From assembly GCA_958441075.1 (NCBI GenBank), contig CAUCBQ010000097.1, positions 1 to 7,663 on the forward strand: a stretch of DNA of 7,663 nt. The letters are read 5' to 3'. Within the stretch, counting starts at the first letter, position 1, and each line of letters begins with the position of its first letter. The stretch comes from an uncultured Clostridiaceae bacterium (GTDB lineage Bacteria; Bacillota; Clostridia; Lachnospirales; Lachnospiraceae). This document shows, piece after piece, positions 1-5,783 of the stretch. The position numbers and the translations under genes were made by a program. Below the pieces are notes generated by a model. The model ran no database searches, was not told the origin of the DNA, and worked only from the letters and a program-made list of their open reading frames with translations.

Positions 1-452
1 GCTTCTATGAGATGGCAGAGCCCTATATCCGCAAGGTAATCAAAAAGGATCTGGATCTGAAAAAGATTGCATCTATGGTAAAGACCAGAATCGAGGTATT
101 CCCTGATATTGAAGGCCACATTGATTTCTTTGAGACCCTTCCGGAGTATGACACAGCCATGTATACTCACAAGAAGATGAAGACAAACAGCGAGACCTCC
201 CTTCAGGTGTTAAAGGACGTTCTTCCTCTCCTGGAAGCACAGGAGGATTTCTCCAATGACGGGCTGTATGAGCTGTTATCCAAATATGTCAGTGATACAG
301 GCGTAAAGACAGGCTTTGTTATGTGGCCGATCCGTACCGCTGTATCCGGAAAGCAGATGACTCCCGCAGGGGCCACAGAGATTATGGAGGTTCTTGGCAA
401 GGAAGAGTCATTAGCCCGCATCCGCAGGGGCATAGAGCTGCTGGAGGCATAA
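1..452 (+). CDS. gltX: Glutamyl-tRNA synthetase, C-terminal part (5' end outside window)
   Basis: Class I glutamate-tRNA ligase charges tRNA-Glu with glutamate in the cytoplasm. Only the last ~149 codons are present; the frame is open from base 3 to the TAA at 450-452, so the ATG at 12 is internal. The visible part is the all-helical anticodon-binding region. It carries the features typical of GltX C-termini: a helix rich in Lys/Asp (IKKDLDLKKIASMVKTRIE), the 'FVMWPIRTAVSGKQMTPAG' type block, and an ending of the type 'IMEVLGKEESLARIRRGIELL'. The catalytic HIGH and KMSKS domain lies off the left edge. The next gene starts one base after the stop, and its Shine-Dalgarno (GGAGG, 443-447) lies within the last codons of gltX, so the two are probably co-transcribed and translationally coupled. 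Identification is by recognition of the family C-terminus and is firm. Confidence 0.93.
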   Translation, partial: FYEMAEPYIRKVIKKDLDLKKIASMVKTRIEVFPDIEGHIDFFETLPEYDTAMYTHKKMKTNSETSLQVLKDVLPLLEAQEDFSNDGLYELLSKYVSDTGVKTGFVMWPIRTAVSGKQMTPAGATEIMEVLGKEESLARIRRGIELLEA

Positions 453-453
453 A

Positions 454-2370
454 ATGTCATTTAGCGAAGCACAGAAAAGGGCGATCCGTCATAAAGACGG
501 ACCGGCCCTTGTACTTGCAGGACCCGGTTCGGGGAAGACTACGGTCATCACCAACCGGGTTCGTTATTTAACAGAAAAACATGGTGTGCAGCCGGGAAGC
601 ATTCTGGTGATTACCTTTACCAGGGCGGCTGCCAGAGAGATGAAGGAACGGTATGAGAAGATGACAGGCCAGGGAGCCAGAGTGGCCTTTGGAACCTTTC
701 ATTCCGTTTTTTTTATGATTCTCAAGCTGGCGTATGGATATCAGGCATCCAATATTGTAAGGGAAGAACAGAGGATTCGTTTTATCCGGGAACAGACAGA
801 GTATATGCAGCTGGATCTGGAGGATCTGGCAGAATTTACCTCCTCTGTTTTAAGCGAGATCAGTATGGTAAAGGGAGAAATGATGTCCCTTGAACATTAT
901 TATCCCAAAAGCTGTTCAGAGGAGGTTTTTAAGGCCCTGTATAAAGGCTACGAGGAGCGTATGCGGCGGGAAAAGCTGCTGGATTTTGACGATATGCTGT
1001 CCATGTGCTATGAGCTTTTTAAGGCCCGTCCGGATATCCTTTCTGCCTGGCAGAAGAAGTATCAGTATATTCTTATTGATGAATTTCAGGATATTAACCG
1101 CATTCAGTATGAGATTGTGAAAATGCTGGCCCTGCCCCGGAACAACCTCTTTATCGTAGGAGACGACGACCAGTCTATCTATCGCTTCCGGGGAGCAAGG
1201 CCGGAGCTGATGCTGGGCTTTGAGAAGGATTATCCGGAGGCAGAGAGAATCCTTCTTGATATCAATTACCGGTCCGTCTGTACAATCACAGAAAGCGCAG
1301 GAAGGGTGATCAGCCATAACAGAACACGTTTTCCCAAAGAAATCTGTGCTCTCCGGGGCAGAGGACGTCCGGTGGATATCCGCCAGTGGCCTGATCCGGT
1401 AAATGAAACTCTGGCAATTGTGTCCCAGCTGCGTGATTATGCGGAAATGGGGATTCCCTATGAGGATATAGCAGTTCTTTACCGGACTAATCTGGGCCCA
1501 AGGCTTTTAATCGAAAAACTCATGGAGTATAATATCCCTTTCCATATGCGGGATACGGTCCCCAATCTTTATGAGCACTGGATTGCAAAGAATGTGTTTT
1601 CCTACATAAAAGCTGCAAAGGGGGATTTAAGCCGGGCAAATGTTATGACCTTTATCAACCGTCCGGCCAGGTATATCAGCAGAGATGCGCTGGAGGGTAC
1701 CCGAATCCGGTGGGAACAGGTGAAATCCTTCTATCAGGATAAAAACTGGATGCTGGACCGGATTGAGCAGCTGGAATACGATTTGTCCATGCTGGCAGAT
1801 ATGGCGCCGGCTGGTGCGGTAAACTATATACGCAAAGCCGTTGGATATGACGATTATATCCGTGAATATGCCCAGGAGCGCCGTTTAAAGCCCGAGGAGC
1901 TTTTTGAGGTGCTGGATGCCCTTCAGGAAAGTGCCGGAGGCTTTAAGACATGGGAGGCATGGTCCGCCCATATGGAGGAATATAAAGAGGAACTTCTTCG
2001 ACAGGCAGCAGACCGGGAGGCAAAGGGCGAAGGGGTCAGTCTTATGACCATGCACAGCTCCAAGGGGCTGGAATTTAAGGTTGTGTATATTCTGGATGCC
2101 AATGAGGGGGTTACGCCCCACCACAAGGCGGTGCTGGATGCGGATATGGAAGAAGAACGGAGGATGTTCTATGTAGCTATGACCCGGGCAAAGGACCGGC
2201 TTCATATCTTTTATGTTAAGGAGCGGTTTCATAAAAAGCAGGCCATATCGCGGTTTGCAGAAGAAACAGGGCTTTTGGATGCAGATTCCGGACAGTGCTG
2301 TGAACAGAATAGGGAAAAGAATCAGAAAAGAGGGATTCAGTGGAAAATAAAAATGAGAGAACCGGTTTGA
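454..2370 (+). CDS. UvrD/PcrA-type superfamily 1 DNA helicase
   Basis: A 638-residue ATP-dependent 3'-5' DNA helicase of the UvrD/Rep/PcrA family, expected to act on DNA in repair or replication restart. All the diagnostic SF1A motifs are visible: Q-motif near residues 4-8, Walker A AGPGSGKT (22-29), motif Ia ITFTRAAAREM, motif II DEFQD (209-213), motif III GDDDQSIYRFRGA (236-248), motif IV INYRS (270-274), motif V TMHSSKGLEF (532-541) and motif VI FYVAMTRAK (572-580). Regions 1B and 2B lie between the motifs as expected. It is about 100 residues shorter than classical PcrA/UvrD (~720-750) and has only ~58 residues after motif VI, so the long C-terminal tail (which in PcrA interacts with RNA polymerase) is absent. 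The ATG at 454 is chosen because GGAGG at 443-447 sits six bases upstream. The last ten codons overlap the next gene. The exact orthologue (PcrA versus a clostridial UvrD paralogue) cannot be settled here, so no symbol is given. Confidence 0.93.
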   Translation: MSFSEAQKRAIRHKDGPALVLAGPGSGKTTVITNRVRYLTEKHGVQPGSILVITFTRAAAREMKERYEKMTGQGARVAFGTFHSVFFMILKLAYGYQASNIVREEQRIRFIREQTEYMQLDLEDLAEFTSSVLSEISMVKGEMMSLEHYYPKSCSEEVFKALYKGYEERMRREKLLDFDDMLSMCYELFKARPDILSAWQKKYQYILIDEFQDINRIQYEIVKMLALPRNNLFIVGDDDQSIYRFRGARPELMLGFEKDYPEAERILLDINYRSVCTITESAGRVISHNRTRFPKEICALRGRGRPVDIRQWPDPVNETLAIVSQLRDYAEMGIPYEDIAVLYRTNLGPRLLIEKLMEYNIPFHMRDTVPNLYEHWIAKNVFSYIKAAKGDLSRANVMTFINRPARYISRDALEGTRIRWEQVKSFYQDKNWMLDRIEQLEYDLSMLADMAPAGAVNYIRKAVGYDDYIREYAQERRLKPEELFEVLDALQESAGGFKTWEAWSAHMEEYKEELLRQAADREAKGEGVSLMTMHSSKGLEFKVVYILDANEGVTPHHKAVLDADMEEERRMFYVAMTRAKDRLHIFYVKERFHKKQAISRFAEETGLLDADSGQCCEQNREKNQKRGIQWKIKMREPV

Positions 2371-2900
2371 TTCATATCTACTGCGGGGATGGAAAAGGGA
2401 AAACTACTGCAGCTGTGGGGGCAGCTGTCCGGGCTGCGGGCAGAGGATTCCGGGTACTGGTGCTGCGTCTGCTGAAAACAGAGGATTCGGGTGAGGTAAA
2501 AAGTCTTCAGAAAATTCCCGGAATCCAGGTGCTTCCCTGTCTGCGGGCCTTTGGCTTTTCATGGAATATGACACCGGAGCAGAAAGCGGAGGCAGCGGTT
2601 TATTATTCTGAACAGCTGGAAACAGCCTGGAAAATGGCGTTGGAAAGGGATGAAAATGGAAAAACTGTCTTTGACCTTCTGATTCTGGACGAAGCTATCG
2701 GCGCCTGCCGCCAGGGTTTTATCTGTGAAGAACGTCTCTTAGAGCTGTTAAAAACCCGTCCTGCCTCTCTGGAGATCATTCTCACAGGACGGGGGCCTTC
2801 AGAAGCACTTTTGAATACGGCCGACTATGTAACAGAAATGGCCCTGTGCCGTCATCCCTATGAAAAGGGAATTGGGGCGCGCAAGGGGATAGAATATTAA
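2340..2900 (+). CDS. cobO: Corrinoid (cob(I)alamin) adenosyltransferase, CobA/CobO/BtuR family
   Basis: Transfers the 5'-deoxyadenosyl group of ATP to the reduced cobalt of a corrinoid, producing adenosylcobalamin or its precursors in cobamide synthesis or salvage. The 186-residue protein has the family's inverted-use P-loop GDGKGKTT at residues 16-23, immediately after the first beta strand. Downstream is an FxWNMT segment, then the LDEA Walker B-like motif (116-119), a 'LTGRGP' strand, and the conserved ending RHPYEKGIGARKGIEY (171-186). Length fits the short clostridial form, which lacks the N-terminal helix of enterobacterial BtuR (~196). The start is GTG at 2340, supported by AGAGGG five bases upstream and by the lack of a later start before the P-loop. 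It overlaps the helicase gene by 31 bases, suggesting translational coupling. No other cobamide gene is nearby and no cobalamin riboswitch was recognised. The family call is firm; the precise substrate is inferred. Confidence 0.92.
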   Translation: MENKNERTGLIHIYCGDGKGKTTAAVGAAVRAAGRGFRVLVLRLLKTEDSGEVKSLQKIPGIQVLPCLRAFGFSWNMTPEQKAEAAVYYSEQLETAWKMALERDENGKTVFDLLILDEAIGACRQGFICEERLLELLKTRPASLEIILTGRGPSEALLNTADYVTEMALCRHPYEKGIGARKGIEY

Positions 2901-2902
2901 GA

Positions 2903-2945
2903 ACCACTTGCATTTTTTTCCATACTCTGATACATTGTAAGTGGT
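2903..2945. repeat. Inverted repeat between cobO and the DUF1292 gene
   Basis: ACCACTTGCA (2903-2912) is mirrored by TGTAAGTGGT (2936-2945). The arms make ten pairs with one G-T wobble, around a 23-base centre containing a run of seven T. The left arm begins two bases after the cobO stop codon. It is not a standard intrinsic terminator, because no T-run follows the right arm. Since the arms overlap the candidate -35 and the end of the -10, an operator is possible; an mRNA-end hairpin for cobO is the alternative. Confidence 0.5.
2909..2936 (+). promoter_or_regulatory. Candidate promoter for the DUF1292 gene
   Basis: A -35-like TTGCAT (2909-2914) and a -10-like TACATT (2931-2936) are separated by 16 bases, and TG at 2928-2929 gives an extended -10. 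Transcription would start about 30 bases before the DUF1292 ATG. Both hexamers are imperfect and the call rests on pattern alone. Both elements fall on the arms of the inverted repeat at 2903-2945, so the site may be controlled. Confidence 0.4.
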
Positions 2946-2976
2946 AAACAGATCATATCTGAGAAAGGAAACCAAT

Positions 2977-3297
2977 ATGGCAGACGAGAAGAATTTAAAT
3001 GAAGAAGAGGAAATGACAGTTACCCTTACCCTGGATGATGACACAGAGGTAGAATGCGTAGTTCTCACAATTTTCACTGCAGGTGAGAGGGATTATATCG
3101 CCCTTCTTCCCATGGAGGGAGAGGATTCTGAGGAGGGTGAAGTATATCTGTACCGCTACAGCGAGACAGAAGACGGAACCCCTGTTCTGGACAACATCGA
3201 GGATGACGATGAGTACGAGATCGTAGCAGATGCCTTTGATGAGATGTTAGACGATCAGGAGTATGATGAGCTGGTAGGAGAAGACGAGGTAGAATAA
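2977..3297 (+). CDS. DUF1292 family small acidic protein (YrzB-like)
   Basis: A 106-residue, very acidic cytoplasmic protein of the DUF1292 family (Bacillus YrzB relatives), whose biochemical role is unknown. Seen here: an N-terminal acidic run (NEEEEMTVTLTLDDDTEVEC), the family's strand pattern with 'YIALLP' and 'VYLYRYSE', then 'YEIVADAFDEML' and an Asp/Glu-rich tail. No signal peptide or membrane segment is visible. The in-frame GTG at 2941 is rejected as the start because it lies inside the inverted repeat and has no ribosome binding site. The ATG at 2977 has AAAGGA at 2964-2969 at proper spacing and gives the family's usual N-terminus. It appears to be a single-gene unit between a candidate promoter and an intrinsic terminator. 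The family call is strong; the function is not known. Confidence 0.88.
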   Translation: MADEKNLNEEEEMTVTLTLDDDTEVECVVLTIFTAGERDYIALLPMEGEDSEEGEVYLYRYSETEDGTPVLDNIEDDDEYEIVADAFDEMLDDQEYDELVGEDEVE

Positions 3298-3311
3298 TCG
3301 TTCGATTTGTT

Positions 3312-3359
3312 AAGGAGACTGCTTTGGCTGTGAAAATGGCCAGGCAGTCTCTTTTGTTT
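3312..3359 (+). terminator. Intrinsic terminator after the DUF1292 gene
   Basis: GAGACTGC (3315-3322) pairs perfectly with GCAGTCTC (3344-3351). The stem can be extended outward with A-T and G-T pairs and inward through GGC/GCC (3326-3328 with 3339-3341), and CTTTTGTTT follows. It lies 15 bases beyond the DUF1292 stop and insulates it from the two-component operon. Confidence 0.85.
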
Positions 3360-3365
3360 CGTACT

Positions 3366-3383
3366 TGTGAAACTTATGTGAAA
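3366..3383 (+). repeat. Two TGTGAAA direct repeats 11 bp apart upstream of the response regulator
   Basis: TGTGAAAC begins at 3366 and TGTGAAAAC at 3377, one helical turn apart, ending just before the candidate -35 at 3387. OmpR/PhoB-type regulators commonly bind direct repeats with 10-11 bp periodicity, so this is a plausible autoregulatory site. The link to this particular regulator is inference from position. Confidence 0.4.
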
Positions 3384-3386
3384 ACA

Positions 3387-3415
3387 TGGAAAAGCCCTGA
3401 AGTTTCTGCTAAAAT
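3387..3415 (+). promoter_or_regulatory. Candidate promoter of the two-component operon
   Basis: A -10 element TAAAAT (3410-3415, five of six consensus bases) is preceded by TG at 3407-3408 (extended -10). It has a -35-like TGGAAA (3387-3392) at 17 bases. It lies between the upstream terminator and the regulator's AGGAGG (3437-3442), where a promoter is needed. Confidence 0.6.
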
Positions 3416-3450
3416 GATACCATGAGACAGGGAAACAGGAGGAATTGGCC

Positions 3451-4131
3451 ATGAATGGATTAAAAATACTGGTAGTAGATGATGAGTCAAGAATGCGTAA
3501 GCTTGTAAAAGACTTTCTTACAAGCAAGGGCTTTTATGTGGAAGAAGCAGGAGATGGGGAAGAGGCAGTTGAGAAATTCTTTGCTCAGAAGGATATTGCT
3601 CTGGTGCTTCTGGATGTGATGATGCCGAAAATGGATGGCTGGGAGGTTTTAAAAACCATACGCAAATATTCTCAGGTTCCGGTTATCATGCTTACGGCCA
3701 GAAGTGAAGAACGGGACGAGCTTCAGGGTTTTTCCCTGGGAGTAGATGAATATATTTCAAAGCCATTCAGCCCCAAAATACTGGTGGCCCGGGTAGAAGC
3801 CATTCTCCGCAGATCTAATGTCTCAGGAGGAGATGCTTTAAGCGTTGGAGGCATTCTTATAGACAAGGCAGCCCATCAGGTTACCATTGACGGCAGAGAG
3901 ATAGAATTAAGCTTTAAGGAGTTTGAGCTTCTTTCTTATTTTGTGGAAAATCAGGGAATTGCCCTTTCCAGAGAGAAAATTTTAAACAACGTATGGAATT
4001 ATGATTATTTCGGTGATGCCAGAACCATTGATACCCATGTAAAGAAGCTTCGCAGCAAAATGGGGGATAAAGGCGACTATATCAAGACTATCTGGGGAAT
4101 GGGCTATAAATTTGAGGTGAACGGGCAATGA
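3451..4131 (+). CDS. OmpR/PhoB-family response regulator
   Basis: A 226-residue DNA-binding response regulator. The receiver domain (about 1-120) has the acidic pocket D10-D11, the phospho-acceptor D55 in LLLDVMMP, switch Thr82 and the conserved Lys104 in the SKPF motif. The C-terminal winged-helix domain (about 128-224) shows the typical 'LSFKEFELLSYFVENQGIALSRE' and 'RTIDTHVKKLRSK' segments and the ending 'IKTIWGMGYKFE'. All active-site residues are present. The ATG at 3451 is chosen because AGGAGG (3437-3442) is eight bases upstream; an in-frame TTG at 3445 is too close to it. The stop codon overlaps the kinase start (ATGA at 4128-4131), so the two are co-translated and form a cognate pair. 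It may regulate its own promoter through the repeats at 3366-3383. The regulon cannot be deduced, so no gene symbol is given. Confidence 0.95.
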   Translation: MNGLKILVVDDESRMRKLVKDFLTSKGFYVEEAGDGEEAVEKFFAQKDIALVLLDVMMPKMDGWEVLKTIRKYSQVPVIMLTARSEERDELQGFSLGVDEYISKPFSPKILVARVEAILRRSNVSGGDALSVGGILIDKAAHQVTIDGREIELSFKEFELLSYFVENQGIALSREKILNNVWNYDYFGDARTIDTHVKKLRSKMGDKGDYIKTIWGMGYKFEVNGQ

Positions 4132-5651
4132 AAAACTCCATTCGATTTCGGTTTACAGCACTGTTTATCGGGATGCTGGCAGCTGTCCTGATTGCAATCT
4201 GGGGGATTAACAGCTTCTTTCTGGAGCAGTATTATATCAATGATAAGGTGAAAATTCTTCAGAATGCCTACGAACAGCTGAATGGCTATGCAGTAGAGCG
4301 GGCCCTGGAGGGAAGAAATATTATTGACGACCTTCCAAGCTTTTATTCTAAGGATGGGGAGCAGACTGAGGTGAGCCGGATGCTGCGTATTATGAACGAG
4401 CAGTACAATACCACTGTGGTTATTATCGACAGCCTCAACGATCGGACCTTTCCTGCCTTTTGGGACAACCGGCTTTTGTCTGATCTGGTTCGCCAGTATA
4501 TTCTGGGACGGAGAATGCCCGGTACGGAAACGATTATTTCCCAGGAAAATTATAAAATTGAAAAAAGCTACGATAAACACAACAACGGGTACTATCTTCA
4601 AAACTGGGGATTTCTGGACGATAACAGAACCATTTTCATCATGTCCATGCCCATTGCCAGTATTCATGAAAGCGTGGCGCTGTCCAATCAGTTTATGCTT
4701 TATGTGGGAATTGCAGCCCTTGTGACAGGCGCTGTATTTATGTATTTTGCGGGAAAAAAGATTACCTCGCCTATTTTGTCATTGGCAGCTCTTTCTGAAC
4801 GGATGTCCGAGCTGGATTTTGACGCCAGATATACGGCGGATTCTCAGGATGAGATCGGCGTTCTGGGCCGCAGTATGAATACCCTTTCGGAAAAGCTGAA
4901 GGAAACCATAGGGGCCTTGAAAAACGCCAATAATGAGCTTCAGAGGGATATTGAGGAAAAGATACGAATCGATGAGGCACGCAGAGATTTTATTGCAAAT
5001 GTGTCCCATGAGCTTAAAACCCCCATTGCACTGATTCAGGGATATGCGGAAGGCCTTACAGAGGGAATGGCGGAAGATCCGGAGAGCCGCGATTATTATT
5101 GTGAGGTTATTATGGATGAAGCCGGTAAAATGAACAAGATGGTAAAGCAGCTTCTTACCCTGACTGCGCTGGAGTTTGGAAATGACAGGCCTGTAATTGA
5201 GCAGTTTGACCTGACGGTTCTGATCCGGGGAGTGCTTTCCTCCGCATCGATTCTCCTTCAGCAAAAGGAGGCAGAGGCAGAACTGGAAGCTCCGGAATCT
5301 GTGATGGTATGGGCGGATGAATTTAAGATTGAAGAGGTCGTCACCAATTATCTGAACAATGCCATGAACCATCTGGACGGAAAACGAAAGATTCGTATCC
5401 GTCTGGAAAAGCGGGAAAATGAAGTAACGGTTTTTGTATTTAATACGGGAAAGCATATTTCTGAGGAGGATCTGGATAAGATCTGGACGAAATTTTATAA
5501 GGCGGATAAGGCCCGAACCAGGGAATACGGGGGAAGCGGCATAGGACTTTCTATTGTAAAAGCAATTATGGATTCCCATCACAAGGCCTGCGGAGTGAGA
5601 AATGTAGAAGAAGGCGTGGAATTCTGGTTTACTTTGGACTGCAGCATATAG
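4128..5651 (+). CDS. Membrane sensor histidine kinase (HAMP-HisKA-HATPase), partner of the upstream regulator
   Basis: A 507-residue sensor kinase. There is a transmembrane helix at about 9-31, then an extracytoplasmic sensing region at about 32-186 that I do not match to a named domain. A second transmembrane helix (about 189-207) leads to HAMP (about 208-262), a short coiled linker (about 255-285), and HisKA with the phospho-acceptor H294 in NVSHELKTPIALIQGY. The C-terminal HATPase has an N box around N407-N411, an F box (KIWTKFYKADKA) and a G2 box GGSGIGLSIVKA (468-479). The G1 position reads FNTGK (438-442) rather than DxGxG, lacking the usual Asp. I believe similar NTG versions occur in clostridial VanS-like kinases, so activity is still expected. 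It starts with the ATGA overlap of the regulator stop. It should autophosphorylate on H294 in response to an external or envelope cue and pass phosphate to D55 of the regulator. The stimulus is unknown. Confidence 0.95.
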   Translation: MKNSIRFRFTALFIGMLAAVLIAIWGINSFFLEQYYINDKVKILQNAYEQLNGYAVERALEGRNIIDDLPSFYSKDGEQTEVSRMLRIMNEQYNTTVVIIDSLNDRTFPAFWDNRLLSDLVRQYILGRRMPGTETIISQENYKIEKSYDKHNNGYYLQNWGFLDDNRTIFIMSMPIASIHESVALSNQFMLYVGIAALVTGAVFMYFAGKKITSPILSLAALSERMSELDFDARYTADSQDEIGVLGRSMNTLSEKLKETIGALKNANNELQRDIEEKIRIDEARRDFIANVSHELKTPIALIQGYAEGLTEGMAEDPESRDYYCEVIMDEAGKMNKMVKQLLTLTALEFGNDRPVIEQFDLTVLIRGVLSSASILLQQKEAEAELEAPESVMVWADEFKIEEVVTNYLNNAMNHLDGKRKIRIRLEKRENEVTVFVFNTGKHISEEDLDKIWTKFYKADKARTREYGGSGIGLSIVKAIMDSHHKACGVRNVEEGVEFWFTLDCSI

Positions 5652-5658
5652 CAGGCTG

Positions 5659-5686
5659 CTTGTGAAAAACAGAGAGGTTTCATAAG
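5659..5686. repeat. Imperfect dyad just after the kinase gene
   Basis: CTTGTGAAA (5659-5667) pairs with TTTCATAAG (5678-5686), nine pairs with one G-T wobble and a 10-base loop. No T-run follows directly, so it is a weak terminator candidate at best. The arms resemble the TGTGAAAC repeats in front of the response regulator gene, so it may instead be a protein-binding dyad upstream of guaA. Confidence 0.4.
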
Positions 5687-5710
5687 AGGATTTCGTTAAA
5701 ATTTTACTTG

Positions 5711-5745
5711 TATAACAGCATGTAATCCTGTATGCTGTAGTTATA
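5711..5745. repeat. Stem-loop in the guaA leader
   Basis: TATAACAGCAT (5711-5721) pairs with ATGCTG (5732-5737) plus TTATA (5741-5745), giving eleven pairs with a three-base bulge (TAG, 5738-5740) and a 10-base loop (5722-5731). It lies about 40 bases before the guaA start. The region also holds weak promoter-like hexamers (TTGTAT 5709-5714, TATGCT 5731-5736, 16-base gap), so it could be an operator dyad or an RNA leader structure. No clear consensus promoter for guaA was found in 5652-5783. Confidence 0.5.
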
Positions 5746-5783
5746 GAAAATTTAAATCATGTGATTACACAGGAGGAAGATTT

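Noticed and set aside
2941..2976. Upstream GTG start for the DUF1292 protein
   Set aside because: It sits inside the inverted repeat without a ribosome binding site, whereas the ATG at 2977 has AAAGGA at good spacing and gives the family N-terminus.
2901..2976. Intrinsic terminator after cobO using the run of seven T
   Set aside because: The T-run lies between the arms of the inverted repeat, not after a hairpin, so it does not form a standard terminator.
3445..3450. TTG start for the response regulator
   Set aside because: Only two bases separate it from AGGAGG; the ATG at 3451 is at normal spacing.
4779..5582. Long open frame (267 codons) on the - strand inside the kinase gene
   Set aside because: It lies wholly antisense to a well-supported sensor kinase, shows no recognisable protein features and has no ribosome binding site of note; similar antisense frames at 4104-4667 and 916-1317 are rejected for the same reason.
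5652..5783. Guanine (purine) riboswitch in front of guaA
   Set aside because: The leader has stem-loops but lacks the conserved three-way junction and loop sequences of the purine riboswitch.
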